DNA of 64,000 nt, taken from Hemicordylus capensis (Eukaryota > Chordata > Lepidosauria > Squamata > Cordylidae). Positions 1 through 12,401 of the stretch are shown in pieces (within the stretch, counting starts at the first letter, position 1; every line of letters starts with the position of its first letter). Position numbers and translations under genes: made by a program. The DNA lies in contig NC_069661.1 of the NCBI RefSeq assembly GCF_027244095.1, positions 143,235,501-143,299,500 on the forward strand. The letters are read 5' to 3'. The notes under the pieces are model-generated. The model did not search any database. It worked only from the letters and a program-made list of their open reading frames with translations, and was not told where the DNA came from.

Positions 1-608
1 CCAGACTTGACTACTGCAATGCACTCTACGTGAGGCTGTCTTTGTACATAGTCCAGAAACTGCAGTTAGTCCAGAAACTGCAGTTAGTCCAGAATGCAGC
101 AGCCAGATTGGTCTCTGGGTCATCTCAGAGAGACCATATCACTCCTACCTTAAAACATCTACACTGGCTGCTGGTAAGTTTCTGGGCAGAGTACAAGGTT
201 TTGGTTATAACCTATAAAGCCCTAAACAACTTGGGCCCTGGGTATTTAGGAGAACGTCTTATTCGCTGTGAACCACACTGCCCATTGAGATCATTTGGAG
301 AGGTTTGTCTGCAGTTGCCACTGGCTCATCTGGTGGCTACTCGGGGATGAGCCTTCTCCATTGCTGCCCCGAGGCTTTGGAACACACTTCCTGCTGAAAT
401 AAGAGCCTCCCCATCTCTTACAACTTTTAAAAGGGCAGTCAAAACACATTGTTCACCCAGGCTTTTAATTAGATACTGTTTTAATTGTGTTTTAATTGTT
501 TTAACTTTTTATTTTTAATTGTTGAAATGTTTTAATCTTTTATTGGCTGTTTTTATTATTTTGTAAACCACCTAGAGAACTTGCATTTTGGGCAGTATAG
601 AAATGTGT
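1..608 (+). mobile_element. L2-like LINE, 3' end of ORF2 and 3' tail (truncated by window start)
   Basis: The translation from about position 30 gives the conserved C-terminal stretch of L2/CR1-group LINE reverse transcriptase proteins (KLQLVQNAAARLVSG, then DHITPTLKHLHWLLV and YKALNNLGPGYL). The frame then decays, but the tail motif (FSIAAP-like, LPAEI-like) can still be followed to about 450. An 18-bp segment is duplicated in tandem at 51-86, repeating six residues (KLQLVQ). The 3' end carries the usual 'aaaccacctagagaac ... gggcagtatagaaat' tail and runs into a GAAA microsatellite. A second copy of the same family, with the same protein motif, lies at 57.1-62.9 kb. It is a dead fragment. 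L2 versus CR1 assignment is by memory of the motif, not by alignment. Confidence 0.8.
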
Positions 609-610
609 GA

Positions 611-669
<59 letters not shown>
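609..669 (+). repeat. (GAAA)n microsatellite
   Basis: About 15 uninterrupted GAAA units sit directly at the 3' end of the L2-like LINE, so it probably grew from that element's tail. The BovB fragment begins right after it. Confidence 0.95.
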
Positions 670-1366
670 TCAAGGAGCAGAGTGAAAAAATGGGACTATG
701 ACTAAATGTAAAGAAGATTAAACTAATGACAGCAGGTACAACAACCAACCTCAGAATTGATAATGACAACATTGAAGTGGTGGATAGCTTCTGCCTTTTA
801 GGATTGACCATCAACAATAAAGGATTCAGCAGTCAAGAAATACACTGCAGGCTAGCACTTGGTGGGGTTGGAAAGGATATTTAAATGCCCTGACATGTCT
901 ATACCTACAAAGATTAACATCATACCTACAAAGATTAACATTCAGACACTGGTTTTCGCCATGACACTCTATGGATGCGAAAGCTGGACTTTGAAGAAGC
1001 AGGACAGAAAAAGTATTGACACTTTTGAACTTTGGTGCTGGAGAAGACTTTTGAGGATACCATGGACAGCCAGGAAAACAAACAAATGGATACTAGAACA
1101 AATCAATACAAAAATTTCACTCGAGGCATAAATGACCAGGCTCAAACTATCATACTTGGAACACATTATGCAAAAATAATGCTGGGGGAAGTTGAAAGAA
1201 AGAGAAGAAGAGGATGGCCAGCAGCAAGGTGGATGGATTAGATTATGACAAAGAATGCACCACTGAGAGACTTAATCCCTAATCTCTCATCCTGGAGAAA
1301 ATCTACAATATCTATGTGGTCGCTAAGTGTCGACACCAACTTGACAATCAATCAATCAATCAATCA
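670..1366 (+). mobile_element. BovB (RTE clade) LINE, 5'-truncated 3' fragment
   Basis: The sequence encodes the typical C-terminal part of the BovB ORF2: YGCESWTLKKQDRKSIDTF, then LWCWRRLLRIPWTARKTNK, followed by the GKVEGKRRRGRPAARWMD-type block. The frame changes more than once (near 1030 and 1240), so it is not functional. It ends in an ATCA-type repeat at 1347-1366, the usual BovB 3' tail. Nucleotide similarity to the longer copy at 39.6-41.0 kb is high along the whole fragment. The 5' junction abuts the GAAA repeat, and no clear target duplication was found. BovB is known for horizontal transfer between squamates and ruminants; here it mainly supports a squamate host. Confidence 0.9.
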
Positions 1367-2976
1367 ACCCACCCACCCTGCTTTCGCTGATTGTGGGAAT
1401 GACCTTAAATTTCTCCATTGTCCAGAAAATAGGGGAAATTCTGTAATTCCAACTAATTTGAGTAAATATGAAATCCCCAGTGAGACTTGACCTTGCCTTT
1501 CACATACAGGCAAACCTTTACAGAGACTACTACAATGAGCTGCATGCAGAAGAGTCCAGAGGATCAATGAAAGCAGACAATATAATAAATTTTAATAGGA
1601 TTCCTGGCATAGCCTGCCTCCTCGAGTCTGTTACTATGATGGTAAGAGGCATCTAAATTCTCCTCTAGTGAATTGTGAACTGACTGTTATTTTATAAAGG
1701 ATGTTATGTAGAGCATTGGGAAATTTTAAATGGGGGTTTCAAAAATCTATAGCTGAGTTACATACCAGTCCCACCAGCTGCTTGGTAGAATAGCTAAACT
1801 TCCATCAAGGTTGCTTTGCTCCGTATAATATAATTAGTAACTCATACACATTTGAGTGGCCCTCCTGTTACTCTTACATGGACGGACTATTAACAGCAAT
1901 ATATTTGTTAAAACCCATCAAACCCCTGACTTCATTATTGTCTAAGTTATAATAATTTCTCTGCATGGTCACCTAGAAATGATGGTACTTACTCACTCCA
2001 GCGGAGTGACTATTTAGTTTAGCACAGTCATGTAGGAGGTGTTTCCAATATAAGTAAAATTGTCATAACAGAACAGAAGTCCTTGAAATTGACATGTCAC
2101 TTGCTCTCTTTTGAAGAGACAGAAACATGTTTTTTAAAACATGTCTTTGAAGTCCACTTGAATAAGGGGCACAAGCCCCAAATGTTTGGCTGCCTGCCCC
2201 CTTCATCCCCCAATAGCAGCTTTGTTTGGATTAAGCAGGAGGTGGTGGTGAGGGGGCATGTTCTGGTCTCGAATGAACTATCCCAACTTAACAGGCACGC
2301 CTCATCACGGCCTCCTCTCTCTCTATTAGAGAGGGAAGCCTTGGTACTCCCCTCTGTGCAATGGTAATGGAAAGGGGGAGGGGTGGAGCCTGAACAACGT
2401 CTCCCCATTCCCCCTTGCACTCTCTGCCCGTTTCCTTTTTATTTGTGTGTATAAGGGAGGGGAAGGTGCTTGTACTGTGGGCAGGCTCTTTCACGGCTAC
2501 CAGACTCATTGGAGGGGGTGACTGGTGGCCTTTGTGCCCAGCAGCAATCTGCTGCCAAGCTTAATGGAAGGGGTTGTTCTGACAAGCCTAGGAGGAGGTG
2601 GAGTAGCCCCCTAAAAAAAAGAAAAGAAAGTAATGTTAGCTCTCCTTTTAAAAAAGTTGAAAAGCCATTGCAAAGCCACTGCAAGAGAGAGAGAGGGAGG
2701 GGGTAGAGAGGTCAAGGGGTGAGATCCTAATGCACCACGCCCCCCAAATTTCACACAGTGGCAAGGCTACCAAAATAAGTGCTTGCCAAGGGGAGGGAAA
2801 TCTGGAAACAAGGCAAGTACTGTGGGCCAGAGACCCAATCTTAATAGGACTCTGCCATGCAAGATATAACAAGGATGTACTGGTGACTGATGGTTTCAAA
2901 AACGGGAGGAGAGTTAGAATCCTTCAGAGAGCATGAAAAGGTTTTATTATCAAAATGGACGGAGGCTGTGGGTCTG
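1367..2976. other. No gene or known repeat recognised
   Basis: About 1.6 kb with only short chance reading frames and no recognisable protein motif, repeat end or RNA gene. Short purine-rich runs occur near 2610-2705. Confidence 0.6.
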
Positions 2977-3002
2977 TGTCCTGGCCTTTTTAAAGCAGGG
3001 GT

Positions 3003-3758
3003 TCCATGTATAACATGGATTGGGAGCTCACATTGTGGTGCAGGTCCTGAGCATAGCAAAAGTGCAATCTCCAAGCCTGGAGATGCAGTTGCAACCAGGG
3101 AAGCTTCTGGGAGTGGGAAGAATAAGCTCAGCTGGTAACACTGATTGTCCTGGCCTTTTTAAAGCAGGGGTGCCAGTAGAGCAGGACCGTGGGGTAAATG
3201 TCTACTCTCATGGGGGGCCCATCAGCACCCCAGTGGCTCACCAGCAGCGCCAAAGGTCTGGGGCGGAGTGCATTTGAGGGAGGGAGGAAGAGAGACTACA
3301 CAACCCTCCAATGATCGTTCACCACAACCCTCACCCCCCAGCAACAAAACAAAACAAAACTTCCACACAACCCCAATCGATTCACACAACGTTCTTGAGC
3401 ACACACACCTAGTTGGAGTAGAGAGCACCAGCAGAAGCAAAGGGTCCCTCAGGACAACTCTGGGGACACCAGGTGGAGGTGGCAGCAAGCACAGGTAGCA
3501 GCAGGGGGGCACACTCCGTGCCCCCCTTGGCACATCTCTGCCCCTTTGAAGCCTAGGTTTGCCTGGCCTTCCTGCACCTGGGATTGCTATGGATCGTCTA
3601 GCAGGCAGGTAGGCAGGCAGTGTTACCAGCTGAGCTTATTCTGCCCACTCCCAGAAGCTTCCCTGGTTGCAACTGCATCTCCAGCCTTGGAGATTGCACT
3701 TTTGCTATGCTCAGGAGCTACACCACAATGTGAGCTCCCAATCCATGTTATACATGGA
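3003..3758. repeat. Inverted repeat with 139-bp arms (foldback element)
   Basis: The arm at 3003-3141 is the near-perfect reverse complement of 3620-3758 (for example 3121-3140 against 3621-3640, and 3003-3040 against 3721-3758). The loop is about 480 bp. A 28-bp sequence containing 'ggcctttttaaagcagggg' occurs just outside the left arm (2977-3004) and again just inside it (3146-3173). No coding potential is visible. A non-autonomous DNA transposon with long terminal inverted repeats is the likeliest reading, but no flanking target duplication was identified. Confidence 0.75.
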
Positions 3759-3945
3759 GACAAGTCGCTTAGTTGGCAGTGGACTGATTGTCCCTAGATT
3801 TGGCTGCAAGCCCCATAAATTGGAAAGGGGATTAGATCCATACTCCTTCTTTCTGTGAGGGGGCCCTGGCTAAGCAGACTCCAGAAGTAGCTACTGCAAG
3901 TGTCTGGCATTCAAGATCATTTTGGATTTGGAATGAAATTTAAAC

Positions 3946-4080
3946 AGGAAGAGAAGGCAAATAAGACAGCAGACTCCATTACAATAGGGATGAGTCAGTG
4001 ATGTAACAGGCTCAGGCCAGGAAGCGAAGGCAGATAAGACAGCAGACTCCATTACAATAGGGATGAGTCAGTGATGTAAC
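3946..4080 (+). repeat. Tandem duplication, two 62-bp copies at 73-bp spacing
   Basis: 3946-4007 and 4019-4080 differ at only about two positions and share the run 'agactccattacaatagg'. No function can be assigned. Confidence 0.9.
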
Positions 4081-5156
4081 TTTGAAGAGGTGCCCATTGA
4101 AACTCTTGATAGAACCATTGGGAAGCCCTTCCCAGCACAGGATGCTCTGGATACTCCAGTTGTCCTCACAGTCAGCCTTGAATACAATAGGCGATTCACA
4201 CACCTTCCGACTCAGGAAGGACGATCAGACAAAATGCATTCTCAAGAAGCCTGTATGGGTTATCCTGTTCAGCAAAGTATGACCAAAGAAAAGTGCCCTC
4301 AAGGCACGTTTTGGGATATAATTATCCCCCACTCCATGACCCAGTGTGCTTCCTCAGACTCCCACTGTGAAACCTCTCAATGTTCCCTTGTGCCTCTCTC
4401 ACTCTGGACCCCATCAGACTGCAACAAGAAATTCCAGCAGACCACCTTGGTGTTCCCCTCTTCAGGACAGGTGATATAGCCTCTTGCCCGGCTTCTTCAG
4501 GGCTGAACCTATCCCTTTCTCTTATTTCTGAAATCTTGCCCCTCTATCTTAAAATACCTCTCTATCCCACCTGGGAATTTACACATAATTCAGAACTTTA
4601 AGCTCAATGTGCCTTACAATAGTCTATTTTTAAATATATTTGCATTGCTTTTATGTTAGGACCACCTAGTAAATTATATTTCTTTCAATGAACACCTTTT
4701 TGTTAATTAAAACCTCTCTCTCAAGCCAATTTCCTTGAGTTCACACGCTTGCACAAATTAAGGCTGATTGGAACTGTCTCCCCTTTGGAGCTAAATTCCC
4801 CACATTCACTTGAACTGGGGGTGCTGACCAAACACCCTCGAGGCAGTTCCATCAACAGAAGGCAGCAGTAGCATGCACAAAGTGCTCTTCCTCAGCCAGC
4901 CCTGCCCACCCTATGAACAGCTTCTCTATTGTGGCTGGGGGAGGAGGAGCAACCTGTCTGCCTCTGCACCCAAGAGAGCCTCTCACTGGCTGGCACTGGG
5001 CTGCTGGTGCAGAGGAGGCAGTGTGGAGCAGACTTGGAACTATTTCCAAGCTGGTGCCTGTGCTGGCGGGTAGGAGATCCCTGCCACTGATTTGGGGCTG
5101 CTGAAGTGATCTAGACCTACTCTCAGGAGCAACAGAAAACAAGACCCCCTCCCCCT

Positions 5157-5160
<4 letters not shown>
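4081..5160. other. No gene recognised
   Basis: About 1.1 kb without protein motifs. The AT-rich part at 4600-4780 has poly-A-signal-like sequence and could belong to an old repeat, but no ends are visible. Confidence 0.5.

Positions 5161-5209
<49 letters not shown>
5161..5209 (+). repeat. (CA)n microsatellite
   Basis: About 24 uninterrupted CA units. Confidence 0.97.
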
Positions 5210-5211
<2 letters not shown>

Positions 5212-5251
5212 TGCTCATCTGCTGGTGGCAGAGGTGCTATTATTATTATTT

Positions 5252-7080
5252 CTTGTTTACACAGTCAGACAGGTGTTATTGACTGGTTTGTTTTATCCAG
5301 ACACCAGGTCCTTCCCAAGGACTGGGATGCCAGAATTTTATTGTTAATTGTTATAGATATCGTCGTAGAATATAGGCTGTTCCCAGTAAAGCTGCTTTTT
5401 GTAATTGGCTGATAGTGATTTCTGTGGCCCCTATGGTGTTGAGGTGCTCTTCAAGGTCTTTTGGAACTGCACCCAGGGCGCCAATTACCACTGGGATTAT
5501 TTGGGTCTTTTTCTGCCACAGCCTTTCCATTTCAATTTGTAGATCTTTGGTGATTTTTTTCTATTTCTTTTTCTTCTATTCTGCTATCCCCTGGTATTGC
5601 TATGTCGATTATTTTAACTTGTTTTTCTTTCTTCTCAGCTACAGTTATATCTGGTGTATTGTGTGGCAGATGTTTGTCTGTTTGTAGTCAGAAGTCCCAT
5701 AATATTTTTACTGCATCTTCATTTTCTTCAACTTTTTCAATTTTATGAACCCACCAATGTTTGGCTACAGGTAGCTTGTATTTTTTGCAGATGTTCTAGT
5801 ATAGCATTCCTGCTACTTTGTCATGCCTTTGTTTGTAGTCAGTCTGTGCGATCTTTTTACAACAGCTGATTAGGTGGTCCATTGTTTCATCTGCTTCTTT
5901 ACAAAGGCGGCACTTGCTGTTTGTTGTTGACTTTTCTACTTTTGCTCTTATTGCATTTGTTCTTAGTGCCTGTTCTTGTGCAGCCAGTATTAAACCCTCT
6001 GTTTCTTTCTTCAAGTTGCCATTCTTAAGCCATTGCCAGGTCTTGGTGATGTCTGATTTCCCAGGTATAGCCCAGGTGTTTATGGCTTGTATGGTGTTCC
6101 CGCCATTGAGTTTGGACTTGAGGATTTTTCTAACTCTCCTGATGTATTCACTTCCAATTTTTCTTTTAACTTCAGTGTGTGCGATGTTATCAGCCTGGAG
6201 AATGCCCAAGTATTCGTAAGGTTCTTTCTCTTCCAGGTTCTTGATCTTCCTTCCATTGGGCATTTCTATTCCTTCTGTTTTTCTTATTTTCCCTCTGTTC
6301 ATTATTAATGCAGCACACTTGTCTAGTCCAAACTCCATTGCTATATCGCTACTGAATATACGGACAGTGTTTAGCAGTGATTCGATTTATGACTGGGACT
6401 TTCCATACAACTTCAGATCGTCCATGTACAGCAGATGGTTGATTTGACTGGATGTTTTAGATGTTTGGTATCCGAGGCCTGTTTTGTTTAGTATTTGTGA
6501 AAGTGGGGTCATGGCGATTACAAACAACAGAGGGGATAGTGAATCCCCTTGGAAAATGCCTCTTCTAATGCTAAGCTGTCCAAGTGTCTCGCCATTGATT
6601 GTTAACTGTGTACTCCACATGCTCATTGCTTTTTAAAATAAATATCTGAATGTTTTTGCTGACACCAGTTGTTTCTAAACATTTTAATATCCATGTGTGA
6701 GGCAATGAATCGAAGGCCTTCTTGTAGTCAATCCATGCAACACTTAGATTGGTTTTTCTTCTCTTGCAATTTTCTAAAATCATTTTGTCAATCAGCAGCT
6801 GGTCTTTTGTGCCTCTGGTGTCTGGGCAATTTCCTTTCTGTTCAACTGGAAGCTGTTTGTTAGTTAATAAGTGTTGCATCACTTCATCTGCTATTATTCC
6901 AGTTAATAATTTGAACATGGTTGGCAGACAGGTTATCGGTCTATAATTACTTGGAACTGCACCTTTTGCTGTGTCTTTCATGATGAGATGAGTTTTCCAA
7001 GTTGTTAGCCATTGTTCAATATCACCCCCTTGCAAAATGTGATTGAACTGTTTTGATAGTTGTTTATGAAGGCTTGTTAG
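5252..7080 (-). pseudogene. R4/Dong-like LINE ORF: RT core, CCHC finger and restriction-like endonuclease (decayed)
   Basis: Reading leftwards on the minus strand, the first RT block is SNYRPITCLPTMFKLLTGII, followed by WIDYKKAFDSLPHTWI, then GIFQGDSLSPLLFVIAM and the catalytic LLYMDDLKLYG box near 6405-6430. Downstream comes a protein of about 180 residues at 5796-6338 containing the finger CRLCKEADETMDHLISCC (C-x2-C-x7-H-x4-C). Beyond that are remnants of NTPDITV and VKIIDIAIPGD-type sequence, which fit a PD..(D/E)xK nuclease. The protein would reverse transcribe its own RNA at a cleaved target. The frame is interrupted by stops and shifts (near 6380, 6600 and 5795), so it is inactive. Family level (R4 rather than R2) is inferred from the YMDD box and domain order. 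Confidence 0.75.
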
Positions 7081-7088
7081 GTGTTTAA
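7081..7088. repeat. 8-bp target site duplication, left (gtgtttaa)
   Basis: Identical to 14711-14718. Eight-base duplications are diagnostic of hAT insertions; this one lies inside the LINE reading frame. Confidence 0.95.
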
Positions 7089-7744
7089 TAGGGATGTGCA
7101 TTTCGTTTCGGGCACAGATCGTTCTGTGCCCGAAACAAAGAATTTCGGGTGATTCTGCGCCGAGCCGAATCACCCCCGAGGACCCCTGAAAGTTTCTGTG
7201 CCCGAGCCGAATCACCCCGATTTCGGAAGAAAAAAATTCGGGTGATTCGGACCTCCGTGGGCATGAAGCAGCCTCCATTTTGTGGCAGCAGAATTGCCTT
7301 CTTCTTCCCCCTCCATTTTCATTCTGACAGCTCTTTGAATTTCCCGCCTTTTTTTCTCCATTGACTTCAATGCAAAAATTTCTTCCCATTCACCTCCATT
7401 GAAAATAAAAGTTGCTACCTGCAGAGGAAAATGACCAAATAAGGTTTTGATAGTAAATCACACCCTCCCATTGGCCAGGTAGAGGTGGAGGTAGGGTCAA
7501 GGATGGGGGTGATTTTTGGAGGGCTTTGCAGGAGGGTATTTAAGGGGTCACCAGTAGCCATTTTCTTCCTTTCTGCTGCCTTGCGTGGGAGAAGATACAC
7601 AAGAGAGAGATCTGCTGCCTTGCTTACTCAGCCTTGCCTCCATTTTGATTTTGGATTTTTGTGGGTGCTGTTTTTCTGCATTTATGCCAGTGCTCTGCCT
7701 TGTTGGTTGGTTTTCTGCTTTATTTCAGCAATTTTTTAAATAAA

Positions 7745-8090
7745 GAGAGAAGAGGGGGGGAATTTTTTTTAAAGAAACCTCTGCCTTGCAGAGGCAATCC
7801 ACTGCTCATTTTTTAATCCTTGTTGGGGCTAGAAGAGGGGGAGAATTTTTTTTTTTAAGGAAACCTCTTCCTTTCAGGGGCAAACCTCTTCTCAATTTTT
7901 AATCCTTTTTGGATTAAAAGAGGGTGAGATTTTTTTAAAAAAAAGAAACCTCTGCCTTGCAGAGGCAAACCACTGCTCATTTTTTAATCCTTGTTGGGGC
8001 TAGAAGAGGGGGAGTTTTTTTTAAAGGAAAGGAAACCTCTTCCTTGCAGAGCAAACCTCTTCTCATTTTTTAATCCTTTTTTGGGAATAG
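7745..8090 (+). repeat. Four tandem repeats of about 86 bp in the hAT leader
   Basis: The marker 'ctcattttttaatcc' recurs at about 7805, 7891, 7976 and 8062. Alternate units resemble each other more ('ctgccttgcagagg' against 'cttccttgcag'), which suggests a doubled higher-order unit of about 171 bp. Confidence 0.9.
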
Positions 8091-9610
8091 AAGAGGAATA
8101 GATTTTAGATTTTTTTAAAAAACATCTGCCTGGCTGCAAGCATCGCCAGCCTGCAGCCCTTGGTGGAAAAGGAGGGGGTTTTTTTCCTCCTTTTAAATCC
8201 CCCCACCCTATTTTTTGCCAAAAAATTTCTTTGGCAATTTTTTCCTGTGGAGAGTCACTGCTGCCTGTCCCTGCCTGCCTACCTGCCTGCACTCCAGGCC
8301 CGCCTGTGTGACCACCAGACCAGACCCTCAGATGTGGACGACAGAGACCCTTCGTTGGAGAAGCCTACACCTGAGTGAGATTGGCCCAGCCATTTATATT
8401 TTACACACGCACACACCACACAACAGACACACACAGACACAAGCACGTCACACACAGCGTTCTAATCTGTAGTCTTCCGTTCCTTTAACTGTGTGTTTGG
8501 GGTTTATTATTTTTTCCCTGTTTTAAGGTTTTGGGGGTTTTAACTTTTCTCTATAAGTTTTGTGATAGTTGTAAGATTGGGTTTTAAATAAATAGTGTTT
8601 TAAATAAATAGGGTTTTAAATAACTAGGGTTTGTGTGTGTAGCCTTCCCCGGTAGCTAGCTATTTTAGGAGGTTCAACTGTAGAGTAGATTGTAAGAGTA
8701 GCCTGGCCTAGTAGTGCTGCAATTTTATATCTCTGTTGCTGCTTTCATGTTGTTTGCAAAAATATTTTTTAAGGGCCTAGTCTGCCCACAGTTACTTTTC
8801 CATCTTGTTTGCCTGTGAAATTGACACAGAGATAATTTTTTGAAACATTTTTGTAACTGTGTGTTACTTTCAGACCACAGAGAGAGTAACTTCCCCTGTG
8901 GGTGGAGTGAGTTCGATACATTAGTAACAAGTTACTTGCAACAACTTCTCCAGTCCATTCAAAGCGACCACAGTCAGAGAAAGATATATAACTAAACTTA
9001 CTTTCACTTCTACTGACTAAGTGCAGTGCACACTGTGTGCGCAAGGCTCCAGCCTTAAATAACTCCTCTACGCCCTGCACCTGTGCACAGCAGCTGAGCT
9101 AATATTTTAATTTTTATATTTTTTTGTTGCACAGCCTGCTTCTGTTGTATCGTGCATCAAGTAACTCCCAGTCCCTCTGTGACTGTGTTGTGATACATTC
9201 ATTGCACGGCAACTTCTGACTGAGATCTTGCAGCAACAGCATTTGTGCCAACAACAACAAGCCTTAAGCAAGGAGGCATTGTAAAGTCACTGCAGCACAT
9301 CCACTGTTTTTCTGGCCCTCTAGTATACCTGCCCCCTGAGACAACTACTCACCCCTTCTTCACATTTTAAATTTTTTTAAATTTTTTAAAAAAGCAATGG
9401 TTGGGAGGACAGCAGGAAAAGGGAGGGCGCAAGTAAGCGGGAGGCTTGGCTTCCCTACAGCTGGTCGTGGCAGGGGGCGGCAAGAGGGGCCTACTCCCCA
9501 AGTCACCCCCGGCCCTGCTCCGGCGCGCAGGCTTGACTTCTTCTCGATTCAGCCTGGCCCTATGCTAGGGCCTGCGGCCGGGCGGAATTTAGGGGGGGGG
9601 GCCTCCTAGA

Positions 9611-12126
9611 TTGCCAGGGAAGAAGATCTTCCTGTGGCAGCTGAGGAGGTGGTGCTGGTGGAGGAGGTTGGCAGTCCAGCCAGATCCACCTTGCGGACCC
9701 CCCAAACGGTCACTATGGGGGGGGCTCAGTCTGGCATCTGAGGGGGCTCAGGAGGAGGGGAGATCTTCTCCTGCCCCTGGGCCTTCCCATGCCAGCGCTG
9801 AGGGCATCGGTGGTGGTATGCCCGAGAAGGAACCAGCAAAAGTTCCACCAACAAAGCAACCTCGTGTCGCTGGGGAGTCTGGCAGTGTGGTCTGGGATCA
9901 CTTTGAGCTTAGCCCTGGTGATCCCACCCATGCTGTGTGCACCCACTGCAAGGCACTGGTCAGCAGAGGCAGGGACCCTATGCACTTCACAACCTCGGGG
10001 CTGTGGTCGTACATGCGTCGGCGGCACCCAGGTGTGGAGACCTCTGCTGGCACTGGCAGTAGGCCCGGTGCCTCACCTGGTAGCAGAAGCAGTAGTAGTG
10101 ACAGCAGCAGCAAGCGGCCAGCGGCTCCTGCCCACAGGCAGGAAAAGCTGACCGATCATCAGTGGGTGCAATCTCTTGGAAAGCGGTCTGATCGTCCAAA
10201 GCCTCATCTCGTGACTCGGGCCATTGGTGAGATGATCGCTCTTGATGACCAGCCGTTCTCCATTGTCGACAATGTCGGCTTCCGGCGTCTGCTCCAGCTG
10301 CTTTCTCCGGAGTACAAGATCCCCTCAAGGACCACTTTCAGCAGGAGGGTGGTCCCCTCCCTGTACCGTGCGTGCAGGGGGGCCGTGTTGGCCCAGCTGC
10401 GTGCAGCTGGGCCAAACACCAGTGTGCATTTCACTGCAGATATCTGGACTAGCCGCAGTGGGCTGCACACTGCCTTCATGTCCCTGACAGCCCATTGGTG
10501 GGGGCATGGGGGTGAGGGGACATCTGGCGCTGCTGGTGCTGTATCCAGTTCCTCCCATGCATGCACGCCTTCTTGGGCAGTGTTGCATGTGGAGGCGATG
10601 GACACAGACCACACTTCAGATGAGTTGGCTGCCGTCATGGAGCGGCAGGTGGGGGCGTGGCTGGCCGGGGAGCCAACCCTCCGCCGAGGCTTCATGGTGA
10701 CGGACAACGCAGCCAACATCACCAAGGCTGCTAGGCGGGTTTACGGTGTGAACATCGCTTGAGCTGCGCACACCTTGAACCTCGTAGTGAAGGGTGCGCT
10801 TGGCCTCAAGGAGGTGTCGAAGAAGGCCAAGGAGCACCAGCGTGTTCGGGGCTCTTCTAGTTTAGGTCAGGATCCTGCTGCTCCCGTGGCCGCCCTGGTG
10901 GAGTGTTGCCGCCAGGTAGCGGGCCACTTCCACCGGAGTGAAAAGGCAAGGCACCAGCTCAAGGCCAGACAGATCGAGCTGGGCCTGCCAACACCAAATC
11001 CCCCAGGATGTTCCTACCCGGTGGAACTCCACTTTTCTCTTGCTCCGGCGCATGCATGAGCAAGAGGGAGCACTCAACAGCCTGGGGACGCGTGGTTGCT
11101 TGGATCTGTGCAAGTCTCTCTATGATGACTGGCCGGTGATCCGCGAGCTGGTCTTAGTACTAGAGCCGTTCTATTCTGCTACGAACGACTTGTGTACTCA
11201 AACCGCCACGCTGAGCCTGGCTTTGCCCACTGCTATTCTCCTGGAGAAGGCAATGAGCGATCTCCAGACCACTCTGACCACTGGGGTTGCGATTGCCCTG
11301 GCAGGTCGGTTGAGGACTGGGGTAGTTGAGCAGCTCAAGACACCATGGGCCGCATCTGCATGGCATGTTCTGGCATGCATTTGTGACCCAAGGATGAAGG
11401 GCAGTGCTGTGCCTCCTGGCGAGCTGCCCAGGTGGAGGGGCCTCCTGGTCGAACATGTGAAGCGTGAAGAGGAAAGGAGGCTAGGGATAGGTGATGCAGC
11501 AGACGACCAGGAGGTCTTGGTCGCAGGCTGGCACTGCGCATCCCACCCCCAGCAGCAGCAGCAGCAGCACTGCCACCACCCCCACTTCTTCCCAGTCCAG
11601 CGGCGTGGTTTCTCCGGCAGTGGGACCAGCAGAGCAGCCAGTGCGACCTTGAACCACCTCCCGGTGGCTCAGGGGCTATGCTAGTCTCATGCCGGGGAGA
11701 CGGGAGGACCCTGTCCCTCGCCCCAGCCGTGCTGAGCAGACTGTTCTGCAGTACCTGGAGGAGGCGACGGAAGACGAGGAGAGTGAGCCGTTCACCTTTT
11801 GGGCAACGTGTCACAAAGTCTGGCCAGACTTGGTGACCGTTGCTGTCCGGTTTCTCTCTTGCCCGCCAACCAGCGTCTCGAGCGAGAGGTTGTTCTCCAT
11901 GGCCGGGGACGTGGTGACTCCTCTGCGCTCACGCCTGGATGCTGAGTTGGTCGAGCAGCTCGTCTTCTTGAAGGCCAACCTACCCCCTGCTGGGCTACCC
12001 CGAACTGGCCGTGGAGGGCGAGTGACTCGCGTCACACCCCCTATGCAGTGCCTCCCACACCACGGCAGTTCATCCCGGCCAGAAGTTGTGTCACAGTCCA
12101 TCCCTCTAAGACCACCCTGCCACTAA
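9611..12126 (+). pseudogene. hAT transposase with N-terminal BED zinc finger (decayed)
   Basis: The first segment (9611-10762, 383 codons) has a BED finger at residues 92-142: W95, F98, C110, C113 and H139, but the expected first histidine is Tyr134 (LWSYMRRRHP). A start at Met70 (9818) is more likely than Met1, because the finger usually lies close to the N terminus. Catalytic-core blocks follow: FTADIWTSRSG (Asp277) and MVTDNAANITKAA (Asp365). An in-frame TGA at 10760 replaces a probable Cys codon before AAHTLNLVVK. The frame shifts near 11000, before the classic DVPTRWNSTFLLLRR block, and again near 11685. The last segment ends with the hAT dimerisation region SSERLFSMAGDVVTPLRSRL (11878-11937). 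It resembles ZBED-type hAT transposases. With one stop and two shifts it is not functional, but the TIRs and TSD show it belongs to the transposon rather than to a host ZBED gene. Confidence 0.92.
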
Positions 12127-12209
12127 AACATGCCCCTTAGTGCTGCTGGCACATCCAGACACGCATGCATACACAGGCACCGCTGCACTGTCAGCCTAGG
12201 ATGGTGGAC

Positions 12210-12401
12210 TGCCAAGTGAGTGCTCCCAGCATGAGGGAGGGGTTACCACAGATGTGGCAGAGAGAGACTACAACTCCCATTTCCCACTGTCTCGATGGCT
12301 GGCCACCATCAAGACTAGGGACAATGGGAGCTGTAGTCGCTGTCTCTGCAGAAGAAATCCGTGGTGCCCCCCCCCCCAATACTGGGAGCACCCACTTGCC
12401 C
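12210..12401. repeat. Small foldback repeat inside the hAT
   Basis: The arm 12210-12290 (gccaagtgagtgctcccag ... gactacaactcccat) is the imperfect reverse complement of about 12325-12401. Probably a MITE nested in the transposon. Confidence 0.7.

Noticed and set aside
4081-4860. Solo LTR
   Set aside because: Some AT-rich, poly-A-signal-like sequence, but no TG...CA ends or flanking duplication could be found.
9611-12126. Host ZBED-type gene
   Set aside because: The BED finger and dimerisation region fit domesticated ZBED genes too, but TIRs, TSD and frame breaks show it is part of a transposon.
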